Shown: positions 51,377 through 61,950 of the stretch, piece after piece
Position numbering within the stretch: the stretch's first letter is position 1
Layout of the letters: every line of letters starts with the position of its first letter
From: Strigamia acuminata
Taxonomy: Eukaryota > Arthropoda > Chilopoda > Geophilomorpha > Linotaeniidae
Length of the DNA stretch: 64,000 nt
Assembly: GCA_949358305.1 (NCBI GenBank)
Contig: OX442318.1
Span: 13,436,517 to 13,500,516, forward strand
Reading direction: 5' to 3'
Translations under genes and position numbers: made by a program
The notes under the pieces: model-generated
What the model was told of the DNA's origin: nothing
Database searches by the model: none
The model's input: the letters and a program-made list of their open reading frames with translations, nothing else

Positions 51377-51390
51377 TGGTGGAGATGCGG
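51377..51390 (+). promoter_or_regulatory. Putative primer-binding site of gypsy 3
   Basis: TGGTGGAGATGCGG starts two bases after the LTR and begins with TGG, the complement of a tRNA CCA end. The tRNA was not identified. Confidence 0.6.
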
Positions 51391-51917
51391 TCTCGATTGT
51401 AGCCCGTTTAGATTTAAAATCCCATTAAAATTGGATTAAAATTGCCAAAATAATTTAATAAAAATCTAGAAATAATTAGTGAAAATTGCTGATTTTATAG
51501 CAATTATCTTGAATGACTCAGAGTTGGTAAAAACAAGTGAAGTCACAGCTTGAATATTTAATGTCATTGTGTGAAATAATTTGCATTTTGGAAATGAAAA
51601 TAGAGTTTAATTGTTGATTAGGGATTAATAAATTGATTTACAATTGTTATATTTAGAATAAATAAAATATATAGTGTATAAATACTAATTTTGATATTTA
51701 TTTACAGGAAATTTTGTGAATTTATAGGAATTGAAAAATTGTTTTGAAATGTTATTGTTGGATTATTTTCTTTGTAATTTTGAGTGTAATATTTATGTAT
51801 TATATGCTAATAACACTTTAAGTTTTCAGGTAATGAATTCGTGTTAGTGTAGTCAGTGTTTAGAAAGTGAATCAGTGCTAGTGAAAGTGATAAAAAGCGC
51901 AATATAAAGGCTTTAGT

Positions 51918-53249
51918 GTGGCTAAGCCAATAAAATTGTCGCAGTTCAATACGGATAATCTTCAAGATTTGCAAAATTGGGAATTGCCCGAACCGGATTT
52001 GAAATTTATCGCTACTAGAAAGAAAAGGAACACTGGATCTGAATCTGACACTGAACCTCAGAAGGAAGATAAAGAAGTCCGATCTCAACCTCAATCAATC
52101 CTACAGAAGTTGGATTTCGCTACTCCGTTAATAAAATTAATTCCACAAAAAGGTTTAGAAGAAATAATAAAGACATTTACACCAGTAAAGACTAAACCAG
52201 TTCCAACACCAATTGAACCAAATTTTCCAAAAATGACATCATCACAGACTCCAACGGACGTATTGACCGACTTACTGAAGAGTTTGGTAGTGCAGAAGCG
52301 ACCTGTTGTCACTTATGATACAGAAAAGGGCAACATCGACCAATGGCTTGTGGCATATGAAGCTACAATAGGAACAGATGATGAGAGAGTAAAACATCTA
52401 GCATTAGCCTTAAAGACTGATGGATTGGCATGGTTTGTGGAACAACTAAAGAAGAATCCGACATGGAAATGGACGGATTGGAAACCACAGATCGAGAAAA
52501 AATTTAGAAGAAGCCAAGAAAATGTTTACAATACTCTCCACTTCATGAAACACAAAGAGGGTACAGCAGATGCCTTCATGAAGAAAGTCTTGGCCGAATG
52601 TGCGTTTATTCTACCAGAAATGACTGAAACTCAGAAAATAAATTATGTTTACCAAGGTTTGAAGCCTGCAATGCAGAAGATGATGATAACGGTATTTCCA
52701 TCGACGTTAGAAGAAATGGAACAGAGACTTAAATTGTATGAAAGTCACAAAACAGAAGAACCAGCGGATCTACTGCTCACAATGTTCAAAAAAGTTGTAG
52801 ATGAAAAGGTGAACCCTACGACAACAGGTATACTGTCTGGAACAGGGGGATCCCCAGTAAGCTACGCCGAGTTATTAGCTGAAAATATCAAATTAAAACA
52901 GCAAAAGCTCGTAAGTGAGTCAGTAGAGCCACAACAATTGGTTCCATTATTCATACAAGGCGAGTGGTATATTCCAGCATCGCAGCGCGGACAGAACTTT
53001 AGAGGTAGATACAACAGAGGTAGACAGCGGTCAAATAGCAGTCCGACAACAACGCGTCCATGTGGATGTTGGCATCGTTATGGTTGTGAACATAACACAT
53101 CAGTGCCACAGGAGCAACAATCTCAAGAAAATAGAAGGAACCCAAACAACAGAAGGTGGTTTAAGAAGAAAAGGACACAAGGGGGCGGTAAAACTAACCC
53201 TAATCCTAAGCAGAACCCACAACAAGGTCAACAAGAAGAGGAAAACTAG
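51918..53249 (+). CDS. Gag of gypsy 3
   Basis: Open reading of 443 codons. The first codon of the reading is GTG; an ATG start within (near 52232, [10 protein letters not shown]) or an unrecognised upstream start is more likely. It contains a Gag-like helical region ([26 protein letters not shown]... to ...[11 protein letters not shown]). The basic C-terminus has a Cys/His cluster [11 protein letters not shown] rather than a canonical CCHC knuckle, then Gln/Asn-rich and Lys-rich stretches. The pol frame is -1 relative to gag and open across the gag stop, so frameshifting near GAGGAAAACTAG is plausible, though that site is not a classic slippery heptamer. Confidence 0.75.
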   Translation: MAKPIKLSQFNTDNLQDLQNWELPEPDLKFIATRKKRNTGSESDTEPQKEDKEVRSQPQSILQKLDFATPLIKLIPQKGLEEIIKTFTPVKTKPVPTPIEPNFPKMTSSQTPTDVLTDLLKSLVVQKRPVVTYDTEKGNIDQWLVAYEATIGTDDERVKHLALALKTDGLAWFVEQLKKNPTWKWTDWKPQIEKKFRRSQENVYNTLHFMKHKEGTADAFMKKVLAECAFILPEMTETQKINYVYQGLKPAMQKMMITVFPSTLEEMEQRLKLYESHKTEEPADLLLTMFKKVVDEKVNPTTTGILSGTGGSPVSYAELLAENIKLKQQKLVSESVEPQQLVPLFIQGEWYIPASQRGQNFRGRYNRGRQRSNSSPTTTRPCGCWHRYGCEHNTSVPQEQQSQENRRNPNNRRWFKKKRTQGGGKTNPNPKQNPQQGQQEEEN

Positions 53250-54550
53250 TGGGTCGGCCACAAAGAAGATGTCACCATCAACAAGGAAGATGTTGTCATC
53301 CAAAGAAAAAAAGAAAAAGTAGAAAAGAAAAGATAATCGTAGTCAAAATGAACATTTCAGAATCTCTATTGGAAATTCCAGTAATAGTGAACAACATGGA
53401 AGTCAAGGCAGTTATGGACACTGGAGGAAAACGCAATGTTATCAGCGAAGAGCTTGCTGAGGCTTTACAGTTGAAGTACCCGCCAAGCCCAAATATACGA
53501 TTACAAGGGGTAAGCGGAGAACTTGTGACTCCAATAGGAAAAACCAAGATGAACATTACAATTGGTGAATTAACATACAGGATCGAGGTCCTGATTGTTA
53601 AAGGATTTCATTATGAACTACTGCTAAGTGACCCATTCATGCTGTTCGCGAAGTGCGTGTTAGACTACGACAAACAAAAAATCTTTGTGGGCCGAACTAG
53701 TGGAAAGGAAGTGTCATTTCCAATGAATAAAACTTTTGTTGATCAGAATTATGTTGCGAGGGTAATGAAGAACATCACAATTCCACCAATGCATGAGTGC
53801 ATTGTTCCCATCTATTTGAATAAAGCAATAACATTGGACATGTTTGTACAACCATTACATAATGTCACTGATAGATTTGCTGTGATAGGTTGTAAAACTT
53901 TAACAGATTTCAAGAACGGAAAAGGCATCATTCGAGTGGCTAACCCAACCAAGAAGACAGTCTTTCTGAAGGAGAAGTCAGCAATCGCAAAAGCTTATTA
54001 TGTGGTTGATGTTGGGGTGTTTGACGAAAAACAGGTACACTGTTTTGACTTTGACTCCTCAATAGCAAAAGACAAAATGAATAAAGACCAACAAGAGCAA
54101 ATGCGACAACTTCTTCAAAAGAATCAAGACAGATTTGCTGTTTCTGACAAGGATTTGGGAAGAGTTCAAGTGTATAAGCATAAAATCGATACTGGAGACC
54201 ATGAACCAATACATTTGCAACCGTATCGTCGTTCTATGAAGGAAAAAGAAGTCGAAGCAGAGGAAACAAAGAAATTGCTTGATATGGGAGTGATAAGGGA
54301 ATCAGAAAGTCCCTGGAGCGCGCCTGTATTGCTAATAAAGAAAAGAGATGGTAAGTGGAGATTTTGTGTCGACTGGAGACGTTTGAATGCGATAACAAAG
54401 AAAATGGTGTACCCATTGCCAAGAATAGATGACACTTTAGATCAGCTGGCAGGTGCACAATTCTTCTCCATGATGGATGGTATTAGTGTCATAAAACAAC
54501 AGGTTGTTTTAGGTGCAAAGGATCATGTAGGGAAGTTGTTGTTTTATTGA
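53249..54550 (+). CDS. Truncated Pol of gypsy 3 (protease and start of RT)
   Basis: The frame has a very basic start, protease [12 protein letters not shown] (D-T-G), and the RT opening [11 protein letters not shown]...[27 protein letters not shown] to AQFFSMMDG. Normal RT homology ends at about 54480; the next ~22 codons come from a short segment also found at 14275-14325, then the frame stops just before the copia 2 LTR. RT fingers only, no YxDD, so the product is inactive. Confidence 0.8.
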   Translation: MGRPQRRCHHQQGRCCHPKKKRKSRKEKIIVVKMNISESLLEIPVIVNNMEVKAVMDTGGKRNVISEELAEALQLKYPPSPNIRLQGVSGELVTPIGKTKMNITIGELTYRIEVLIVKGFHYELLLSDPFMLFAKCVLDYDKQKIFVGRTSGKEVSFPMNKTFVDQNYVARVMKNITIPPMHECIVPIYLNKAITLDMFVQPLHNVTDRFAVIGCKTLTDFKNGKGIIRVANPTKKTVFLKEKSAIAKAYYVVDVGVFDEKQVHCFDFDSSIAKDKMNKDQQEQMRQLLQKNQDRFAVSDKDLGRVQVYKHKIDTGDHEPIHLQPYRRSMKEKEVEAEETKKLLDMGVIRESESPWSAPVLLIKKRDGKWRFCVDWRRLNAITKKMVYPLPRIDDTLDQLAGAQFFSMMDGISVIKQQVVLGAKDHVGKLLFY

Positions 54551-54551
54551 A

Positions 54552-54752
54552 TGTTATATTCCTGTCCGCCAGGTGTCTTTACCACCTGTGCACCTGTATT
54601 TGGCACTGACCAATCAGTGCCCTGTTTTGTATTTAGTGCTCCGCGCACTTTTAAACATCTGTTTTAGATTAAAACCATCACTGTTAATATTTTCACCTAA
54701 CAACCACGCTTCTCCATTTTTATGCCTCCAACATATTAGAACAAAAACTACA
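54552..54752 (+). repeat. 5' LTR of copia 2
   Basis: 201 bp, TGTTATATTCC...AAAACTACA, immediately followed by its primer site. It is short compared with the other copia LTRs here (about 0.5 and 1.3 kb). Confidence 0.7.
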
Positions 54753-54781
54753 GGTTATGGGCCCAGCACGCTTCCACTGCG
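54753..54781 (+). promoter_or_regulatory. Primer-binding site of copia 2: internal half of initiator tRNA-Met
   Basis: GGTTATGGGCCCAGCACGC and the following TTCCACTGCG complement the 5' half of initiator tRNA-Met up to the anticodon loop, not its 3' end. Drosophila copia uses the same kind of cleaved half-tRNA primer. Confidence 0.8.
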
Positions 54782-54873
54782 CTTAAAAATCATCAAGTTT
54801 TGTACCGGAACATTCGAGGAAGTTAAAAACGAATTTAACACGAACATTCCACAAGAAACAGAACTAAGAAACG

Positions 54874-57363
54874 ATGGCGAACGGCGGCGGAAATTCAGCC
54901 CGAATCGAGGCGTTGGGAAAGGAAAACTTCGACACATGGAAGATCCAGATGGAAGCAATTTTGGATCAACGGGACCTACTCGTGCACGCGGAAGGTACGT
55001 CGAAACGACCAGAAACCATCGAAGGAAACGCGAAACGCGTGAAGGAGATCGAAACGTGGGAGAAAAGTGATCGAACAGCCAAAAATGACATTTTGCTAAA
55101 TATAAAACAATCGGAACTTCGAATGGCCAAAAATTGCAACACCGCGAATGAATTATGGAAGAAGTTGCACAGTGTGTACCAATCAAAAGGACCGGCAAGA
55201 AAAATCACGTTGTTAAAACGACTCGCAACACACAAAATGGCGGACGGAGAAAACGTGGAGAATCACTTAAAAGAATTCTTCGAGCTGGTGGATAAGCTAC
55301 TAGACATGGATTTCAAGATGCCCGAAGACTTCACGACGATTCTACTACTACTAAGCCTGCCAAACTCTTACGACAACTTCAGATGCGCAATAGAATCGCA
55401 AGACAAATTGCCTTCACTGGAAGTTTTGGAGGGAAAAATCAAAGACGAGTCGATCGCCCGCGGAAAGGGAAAAGAAGACGTGTCGGACGCCATGATGGCC
55501 AGAAAAACGTTCCAAAAACGTAAGCAACCAAAGAAATACGGCGACGAAAATTCGAATTCGACCGAGAAGCCAGTTTTCAAATACAAGTGTCACGGTTGCG
55601 GAAAAATTGGCCACAAAATCGCCGATTGCCGAAGTAAAAGCAAGAAGGAAAGCGCATCAAGAGCCGAGAAATCCAAGTACGAATTATTTTTCTGCGAGCA
55701 AATCGAGACAGCGCTGATAAGCGAGACGTCACGACCGAAAAATTGGTGTTTGGACAGCGGCGCCAGCTCCCACATGTGCTCGAACGATTCAACATTTTCG
55801 ACGATCGAATTCCTGAAAAACCAAAAACTGAATTTGGCCAGCAAAGCGAGTACAAAAATCGACGGAAAAGGAACCGCGAAAATTGTCGTCAACACCGGGA
55901 ACGGAAATGTGAAGCTGGATTTGGCGGAAACTCTTTTGGTGCGAGATCTACGAACGAATTTGATGTCAGTCGGGAAGATCACAGAACGGGGACACAAGGT
56001 GATTTTCGATGATAAATCAGCAGAGGTGATAAATCCGAAGGGAGAAATCGTATTCACCGCCGAAAAAAGGAACGGACTGTATTACATCGTCGACGAGACC
56101 GAGGATGCTGCGACTGCAGCGGAAATCGAAGTCGGAACCGGATCAAAACCTGCAAAACCCGCAAGTACGAAAATACAAGAATGGCACAAAAGACTTGGGC
56201 ACCTGAACGAGTCAAGTCTGAAAATACTAAACGAAAAGGCGGACGGAATGAATTTGGAAAAGGACGCCAAGCTGCCAACTTGTGAAACTTGCATCGAGGG
56301 GAAGCACGCAAGTACGAAATTTCCTGACTCCACGTCAAAAAGCGAAAAACTGCTGGAACTTGTACACTCGGACGTTTGCGGACCAATGCCAACAAAGTCC
56401 ATGAACGGATCAAGATACTTCGTGACCTTCACCGACGACAAATCGAGGTGGTGCAAGGTGTATTTTCTGAAGCACAAAAGCGAAGTTTTCGAGGCATTCA
56501 AGTCATTTAAAACGTTTTGCGAGAGGGAAACTGGTTGCGCACTAAAAATTTTACGATCGGACAACGGGAAGGAATATGTAAATAAGAAATTCGACACGTA
56601 TTTACAAGAAAACGGCATAAAGCGCCAAACCAGCGTCGAACGAACCCCGGAACAAAATGGCGTCTCGGAAAGAATGAATAGAACTTTGATCGAGATGGCA
56701 CGATGCATGTTACTGCAAGCAAAATTGCCTAACTCATATTGGGCGGAAGCAATCAACACTGCATGCCACATCCGAAATAAATGCCCGACTAGAAGTTTGG
56801 AAAATGAAATCCCGCATCAAGTCTGGACCGGAAGAAAACCGAATGTCGACTATTTTCGAGTTTTTGGAAGCAGAGTCTTCGCGTTGGACAAGAAACCGAA
56901 CAAGGGGAAGTTCGAACCGAAGTCAAAAGAATGTATTCTCATCGGATATTGGGACGGATCGAAGGCGTATCGCTTGTGGTCAAAAAGCGAAAACAAAATT
57001 ATAAAAAGTCGCGATGTGAAATTTGTCGAAAAATCGGAAAATGAAACGAATGAAGAATGTGAAGAAAACGATAATAACAATAATTTTAATGACATTCTCA
57101 CCGATTGCAGAACAGATCAAATCGAGAATGGAACCGAAATTTCCGAGGACGAAGTCGAGAGCGCAGGCGAGAACTGTTGGTCTAAGAAACCAAATGATAC
57201 ATATCGATGTGATATAGAATCACATTCCGACTTCTCATTTCATTTATTTCGATGTATTTTCCCATTTTTATCAATATTCGATATTGTTTATCTTTTCCCG
57301 CATTTATATGCATTTGTTACGTTTTTGCATGGAGTACCATGCTATTCCCAGTGCTTTTGTTAA
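54874..57363 (+). CDS. Gag-protease-integrase of copia 2, 3'-truncated
   Basis: The ORF starts MANGGGNSARIEALG. It has a copia Gag with a CCHC knuckle (CHGCGKIGHKIADC) near residue 238, protease CLDSGASSHM near 294, a pre-integrase HHCC region from WHKRLGHL near 436, and an integrase core with Asp near 498 (HSDVCGP), Asp near 561 (RSDNGKEY) and Glu near 598 (SERMNR). An acidic, Asn-rich linker follows. Codons after 57174 come from the copia 3 LTR. All integrase catalytic residues are kept, but RT and RNase H are not linked. Confidence 0.88.
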   Translation: MANGGGNSARIEALGKENFDTWKIQMEAILDQRDLLVHAEGTSKRPETIEGNAKRVKEIETWEKSDRTAKNDILLNIKQSELRMAKNCNTANELWKKLHSVYQSKGPARKITLLKRLATHKMADGENVENHLKEFFELVDKLLDMDFKMPEDFTTILLLLSLPNSYDNFRCAIESQDKLPSLEVLEGKIKDESIARGKGKEDVSDAMMARKTFQKRKQPKKYGDENSNSTEKPVFKYKCHGCGKIGHKIADCRSKSKKESASRAEKSKYELFFCEQIETALISETSRPKNWCLDSGASSHMCSNDSTFSTIEFLKNQKLNLASKASTKIDGKGTAKIVVNTGNGNVKLDLAETLLVRDLRTNLMSVGKITERGHKVIFDDKSAEVINPKGEIVFTAEKRNGLYYIVDETEDAATAAEIEVGTGSKPAKPASTKIQEWHKRLGHLNESSLKILNEKADGMNLEKDAKLPTCETCIEGKHASTKFPDSTSKSEKLLELVHSDVCGPMPTKSMNGSRYFVTFTDDKSRWCKVYFLKHKSEVFEAFKSFKTFCERETGCALKILRSDNGKEYVNKKFDTYLQENGIKRQTSVERTPEQNGVSERMNRTLIEMARCMLLQAKLPNSYWAEAINTACHIRNKCPTRSLENEIPHQVWTGRKPNVDYFRVFGSRVFALDKKPNKGKFEPKSKECILIGYWDGSKAYRLWSKSENKIIKSRDVKFVEKSENETNEECEENDNNNNFNDILTDCRTDQIENGTEISEDEVESAGENCWSKKPNDTYRCDIESHSDFSFHLFRCIFPFLSIFDIVYLFPHLYAFVTFLHGVPCYSQCFC

Positions 57364-57709
57364 GCTTTACGGAATTTCTCAATTCCGTAACGCCAATTCA
57401 CGACACCAGGTGTCGTTAGTGTTCTTATCACCTTCCAAGATGGCGGCGACCATCGTCTTGGCTCTCGCCCTTATGATTTCACTATGTAATTGCTTCATTT
57501 GTAAGTATTTTCGTTTAGTAAATATGTTTTTATGCTTTTAAGTATTGGTATTATCATTTCACGACATATAAGCGCATTTGCGCGGTCGTTTCATTCTTTT
57601 TCGCTCCCGACGTCGCCCACACGTTCGTACGAGTAGTGCGACGCCTTTGCGACGTTACACTCGAAGTTTCGAGTGCTTTTTGGTCGTTTTCCTCTGCTAC
57701 CGACCTACA
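57175..57709 (+). repeat. 5' LTR of copia 3
   Basis: 535 bp starting TGTTGGTCTAAG and ending CGACCTACA, two bases before the primer site. It contains CCAAGATGGCGG near its probable transcription start, a motif shared with the other copia LTRs in the window. Confidence 0.75.
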
Positions 57710-57711
57710 AT

Positions 57712-57730
57712 TGGTAGCAGAGGATGGTTT
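57712..57730 (+). promoter_or_regulatory. Primer-binding site of copia 3 (initiator tRNA-Met 3' end)
   Basis: TGGTAGCAGAGGATGGTTT is a 19-base complement of the 3' end of initiator tRNA-Met. Confidence 0.85.
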
Positions 57731-58644
57731 AATCCTCTGCACGCCTCAATTGCTACTAATTATCGCCGAAAATTACGCGAATTTCGCGAATTTTGCGGCG
57801 GATTTATATTTTCAGGTTTTTTCACCATTTTCAAGCTGGATTCCCGTGATTTGAACGTCGGCAACGTCCTACCAACGTTCACAAGCAACCTGCGCCACGC
57901 CTCACGTGATTCTCCAGCTAATTTCGCCCGAAATTGTGCGGTCTCGCAAATTTCGAGGCGAATTTTTGTATTTTTCAGATTTTCGACGATTTTCCGTTTC
58001 GACAACGTCGATGAGACGTTCTCCATCGAGAAACGAGACGATTCTCGCTTCATGCACCCCGGCGTGCATGTAGTATCGCCGATTTTCGAATCATTACGAC
58101 GATTTGTGTATTTTTCACGAAGAGCCTCGTTAAATCGAGAAGAATTCGGTTTTTCGAAGCCGAATTGCGCTTTTCTAGCAGGTTTTTCGAGAAAACCTGT
58201 CTCGTGCTTTGCCGCGAGCCCGTGTGACCTTCCACGGGGGATTCATCAACTTTCTCCTTCCCTGTCGATTTTATTTGTTAGTTATAAGATAGTTTTAAGT
58301 TTTTGGTGTGGGCCAATATTAGAATCGCCGCAGCCCTCGGGACAGTCGTCTCAGCTGTGGTTGTATTCTTTGACAAGGCTGAGCCCTGCCTCACCTAACG
58401 TTTCCGTGGCCCCAGGTGGCTTGCAAAGGGCGTTAGGGGGACACTTGTCAAAGGTTATTTGGTCAATTTTAGCATTGACCGCCCCCTTGATTGATATCCG
58501 CCTCGAACCACGTTGGAAGTGCTGTGCTCCGATCTGTGTTTACAACGACATTTTTGTGCCACCGATTAGTGAAGTGCTTCGAACGCCGTTATACCATTTT
58601 CCTGAGTCCGTGTGCTTTGCGTGGTGCGCCGAATCTTCGCAACG

Positions 58645-61560
58645 ATGCAAAAGACAACGGAAACGACGGTCAGCCGAATTCCCATCCTCTCTGTCGGGAA
58701 TTACGAGCCCTGGCAGAGAGCGATGCGGATGCTTTTGAAATCCGAGGGCCTTTGGAGGCATGTAACGGAGGAGAAGGAGGCCGATCATCTTTTGACTTTA
58801 ACGGACAAAGAGAAAGAACGTTACATGGTTAAAAAGGACAAAGCTCTCGGACACATCTACATGTATGTCAGCGAACCGAAACGTTCAGCCCTGGACAATT
58901 GTGACACTCCCAAACAGGCATGGGACGTCCTGGCAAAAGCGTACGCGCCTAGTTCGCGGGCGCGACGGGCAGCATTACGGTCGGAGTTCTTGACTTTGCA
59001 TCTCGAACCCAATGAGGAAATGCAGGATTTCATCAATCGAGTGGATCATTTTGTCCGTCAATTAGCCGACATCAAAGAGGTTACGACAGATGATCACCAT
59101 GCATACCAGTACCTCAACCGACTACCGCCCGAATACGCTCAAGCAACGTTCGCGATATATCACTGGCCTGATCAAGACTTTACGCCGACTAAAGTTGCCG
59201 AACAATTGATTTCCGAATATTTACGGTTAAAACCGATGGGATTGCATAATGTACACTCGTCTTCTGTGCATTCGTCTGTAAAAGGCCAACAATCCCGAAA
59301 GAATTCTCGTCCTCGTCGACCGTTATCGGAAATTAAATGTTTCAACTGTAATGAGATGGGCCACTACGCAAACAAGTGTCCCCATCCACGACGGGAGGAT
59401 CACAATCAACCCCCGGCATCGGCTTCTTTCCAACGCTCCCGAAGCAAGAGCAAGAGGCGCAACAAAAACGCCGCGCCCAAGCCCGACGATACGCGTCCGC
59501 GAGGCTGTTCTCGTCCGACACGAGAAGGGACATTCTTCGCCAGTGCCCCACAAGCCCCGGCGCGCCCGGTTGCTCATTTCATGCAATCCAATGAATGGAT
59601 TGTCGACTGTGGCGCGACGGACCACGTCTCCTATGTTCGAGCTTGGTTTACGGATTTTGTGGACATCGTGCCTTTCGACATCGAGCTCGGACAAGGCAAG
59701 TCCAAGGTGACTGGAAAAGGGAATGTCCGACTGCTCACCAGAATAGATGACTGCAATTGTATTGTGAATTTGACAAATGTACTTTTTGCACCGAATTTCG
59801 AGGCCAATTTGATTTCGGTTTCCAAAATCGATAAAACACGTCATCACATACATTTCTACAACGGTGAAGTTAACATCTATCAATCGGACATTCGGAGCTC
59901 TATTCTACGAGCAAAGGAGAAGGCAGGATTGTATTATGTGGACGGTTTATGTTCGACTCCTTCTGTGTCTGCGGCGATTTCGACCCCAGTGTCAACGATA
60001 ATTCCGACACCCATTCAGCAAACGCCGGCGCTGACTTATGTCACCACAGAAGTGGATTTTGAGAACATTCCGAAACCGAAGAAGGGGAAATCGAGACAAG
60101 GAGGCAACACGGATTTTCGAATAGAAATGCCGCCGATTCCGAAGCAAATTCAGAATCAAATTTCCAATCCGACCCAGTCTCTGCCTGTTCCCCAATCCAC
60201 GCCTATCCAACCAGATCCTCCTATCCAATCCTATTCCAACGTTCTCCAATCCATTCCGACAACGCCATTACCTAATATTCCTCCTGCCATACCTCTTCCT
60301 CCGAGCAATCCTTCCAAGTCACCAAAGAAGGCAATCGCTAACCCTGCAAACGTAAAGGATGCTACGGGGCTATGGCATAGCAGATTAGGGCATTTGCACA
60401 CAAATGCAATGCGCCTGTTGGCAAACAACGAACAAGTATACGGAATGGAACCGGGAGAAGTAAAACAAGAACTCGCTTGCAATGACTGTCGTCTTGCAAA
60501 ATCAATTAAAATTTCCCACAAACCGGACCTTCACCCGAGTACTACCAAAGCACTCGACCTCCTGCATATGGACGTGTGGGGGCCGGCTCCTGCAACATCT
60601 TTCGGTGGAGCTCGTTTCGTTTTAACGATCATTGATGACGCTACACGATATGCTTGGATCACCCCATTAGCGCAGAAGTCCCAAGTCTTCGCATGCTTTA
60701 AGGACTTCGCCGCGAGAGTCGAACGGGTTGCGAATACAACAATCAAAGCCATTCGCACAGACCGTGGCGGGGAATTCATGTCCAATGAATTCGAGCGCTA
60801 TTTGAAAGACAAAGGGATCCAAGGGCAGCGAACGAACCCATCGAGCCCACAAATGAATGGAACGGCCGAACGCATTAACAGAACGATGGCAGACAACATC
60901 CGCGCGATTCATGAAGAAACCAAACTTCCGGCCGGTTTATGGGCAGAGCTTGCAGTGACTTTCGCTTATATCAAGAACAGAAGCCCTCACTCACGTTTGA
61001 AGAATCAAGTCCCCTATGTACTTTGGCGTGAGCGAGCGTTATCTCTCCGACACTTACGAAAGATCGGATCCAAATGTTGGGTCCACTACACAGCGCCGGG
61101 CCGTAAAAAGCTTGATCCACGCGCATGGGAAGGATATCTTGTTGGGTACGCGGTTGCAACTCGTGGCTATAGAATTTGGAATCCCATTGATAACAAGGTC
61201 ACGGAGTCTGCACATGTCCGCATAGACGAACATCAATCGTATCGCAAATCCCTACGAAGCGTACCAAATGGCAACAACGAATCCTTCTATGAACCCAACA
61301 ATGAACAACAAAGAGTGTCATTCAACGACACCGTCCAATATGCGGACTGGTCGATCAAACCAGCGTCAGATGATGAGCATTCGATATCCGAAGACAAATC
61401 TGTATCCAAGTCGGCCTCCAAATCAAAGACGCCACCGATACCGATTGTCCACATTCCTGTTGGGTTGCAAACCCATTTTGAAGTGCTTAAATATTTGTTC
61501 CTGTGTTACGTGTTTTATTGGTTACACAATTTCCGAGTATGTGTAACAAGTGTGTTGTAA
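58645..61560 (+). CDS. Gag-protease-integrase of copia 3, 3'-truncated
   Basis: I chose the ATG at 58645 (MQKTTETTVSRIPI) because copia Gag similarity starts there; the frame is open slightly further upstream. It has a CCHC knuckle (CFNCNEMGHYANKC) near residue 231, a protease motif WIVDCGATDH near 319 (D-C-G instead of D-S/T-G), a Pro-rich spacer, pre-integrase HHCC from WHSRLGHL near 576, and an integrase core with Asp near 641 (HMDVWGP), Asp near 702 (RTDRGGEF) and Glu near 740. From 61458 the frame reads into the copia 4 LTR and stops. RT and RNase H are absent. Confidence 0.88.
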   Translation: MQKTTETTVSRIPILSVGNYEPWQRAMRMLLKSEGLWRHVTEEKEADHLLTLTDKEKERYMVKKDKALGHIYMYVSEPKRSALDNCDTPKQAWDVLAKAYAPSSRARRAALRSEFLTLHLEPNEEMQDFINRVDHFVRQLADIKEVTTDDHHAYQYLNRLPPEYAQATFAIYHWPDQDFTPTKVAEQLISEYLRLKPMGLHNVHSSSVHSSVKGQQSRKNSRPRRPLSEIKCFNCNEMGHYANKCPHPRREDHNQPPASASFQRSRSKSKRRNKNAAPKPDDTRPRGCSRPTREGTFFASAPQAPARPVAHFMQSNEWIVDCGATDHVSYVRAWFTDFVDIVPFDIELGQGKSKVTGKGNVRLLTRIDDCNCIVNLTNVLFAPNFEANLISVSKIDKTRHHIHFYNGEVNIYQSDIRSSILRAKEKAGLYYVDGLCSTPSVSAAISTPVSTIIPTPIQQTPALTYVTTEVDFENIPKPKKGKSRQGGNTDFRIEMPPIPKQIQNQISNPTQSLPVPQSTPIQPDPPIQSYSNVLQSIPTTPLPNIPPAIPLPPSNPSKSPKKAIANPANVKDATGLWHSRLGHLHTNAMRLLANNEQVYGMEPGEVKQELACNDCRLAKSIKISHKPDLHPSTTKALDLLHMDVWGPAPATSFGGARFVLTIIDDATRYAWITPLAQKSQVFACFKDFAARVERVANTTIKAIRTDRGGEFMSNEFERYLKDKGIQGQRTNPSSPQMNGTAERINRTMADNIRAIHEETKLPAGLWAELAVTFAYIKNRSPHSRLKNQVPYVLWRERALSLRHLRKIGSKCWVHYTAPGRKKLDPRAWEGYLVGYAVATRGYRIWNPIDNKVTESAHVRIDEHQSYRKSLRSVPNGNNESFYEPNNEQQRVSFNDTVQYADWSIKPASDDEHSISEDKSVSKSASKSKTPPIPIVHIPVGLQTHFEVLKYLFLCYVFYWLHNFRVCVTSVL

Positions 61561-61936
61561 ATTAATGTCCCGATCCAGTGTTCAACCGATAATGATTTTT
61601 ATCAATGCTTGTTATGTACCGCGGTTGAATATTCTCTCCTTTACAGCACACGTCCCTGATGTCGTCTGCTTGAAAAAGCGATTTGTGTTTTATCCTTTTT
61701 CCTTGGTTTATCGATTATTAATGTCGGTGTTTTTTTACTTGCGATTGTAAAGGACAAATCATTGGAAACTTGACAATGATTTATCCTATGTTGTTAGAGA
61801 GTGCAAATAGCCTCTAACCGTGTATCACCTGATATTCTCACGAATTAAAGATGGCGCACGCATGTCGGTTTCGCGCACCGTTTCAACTGATGTTTCTTTT
61901 GATTTCGTTTGCAGAATTGCCGGGAATAACCCCACA
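61458..61936 (+). repeat. 5' LTR of copia 4
   Basis: 479 bp, TGTTGGGTTGCAAACCC...AACCCCACA. It shares with the copia 1 LTR the pair ACAAATCATT / AATGATTT and the AAAGATGGCGCACG block. Confidence 0.75.
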
Positions 61937-61938
61937 AG

Positions 61939-61950
61939 TGGTAGCAGAGG
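61939..61950 (+). promoter_or_regulatory. Primer-binding site of copia 4
   Basis: TGGTAGCAGAGG matches the complement of the last 12 bases of initiator tRNA-Met, then diverges; it is shorter than in copia 1 and copia 3. Confidence 0.7.

Larger units (their letters stand above)
50873..54551 (+). mobile_element. Ty3/gypsy retrotransposon gypsy 3, 5' part
   Basis: A 5' LTR, a leader with primer site, gag, and pol through the first part of RT are present. The element is cut at about 54480-54551 by a short extra segment and then the copia 2 LTR. Its 3' half must lie beyond the nested copia elements, outside the window. Confidence 0.8.
54552..57174 (+). mobile_element. Ty1/copia retrotransposon copia 2, 5' part, inserted in gypsy 3
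   Basis: The 5' LTR, a half-tRNA primer site and a Gag-protease-integrase frame are present. RT and RNase H are absent from the window because copia 3 is inserted at 57175. Confidence 0.8.
57175..61457 (+). mobile_element. Ty1/copia retrotransposon copia 3, 5' part, inserted in copia 2
   Basis: It has an LTR at 57175-57709, a primer site, a ~0.9-kb leader (57731-58644) with no supported gene, and a long Gag-protease-integrase ORF. It is interrupted at 61458 by copia 4. Confidence 0.82.

Noticed and set aside
51350-51420. Search for tRNA genes around the tRNA-like primer sites
   Set aside because: Only the primer complements are present (here and at 7187, 54753, 57712 and 61939); no cloverleaf could be formed with the flanking sequence.
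57578-58738. 386-codon plus-strand ORF upstream of copia 3 gag
   Set aside because: It spans the end of the LTR, the primer-binding site and the leader, so it would have to code across the primer site. It shows no domain and overlaps the gag start in another frame.
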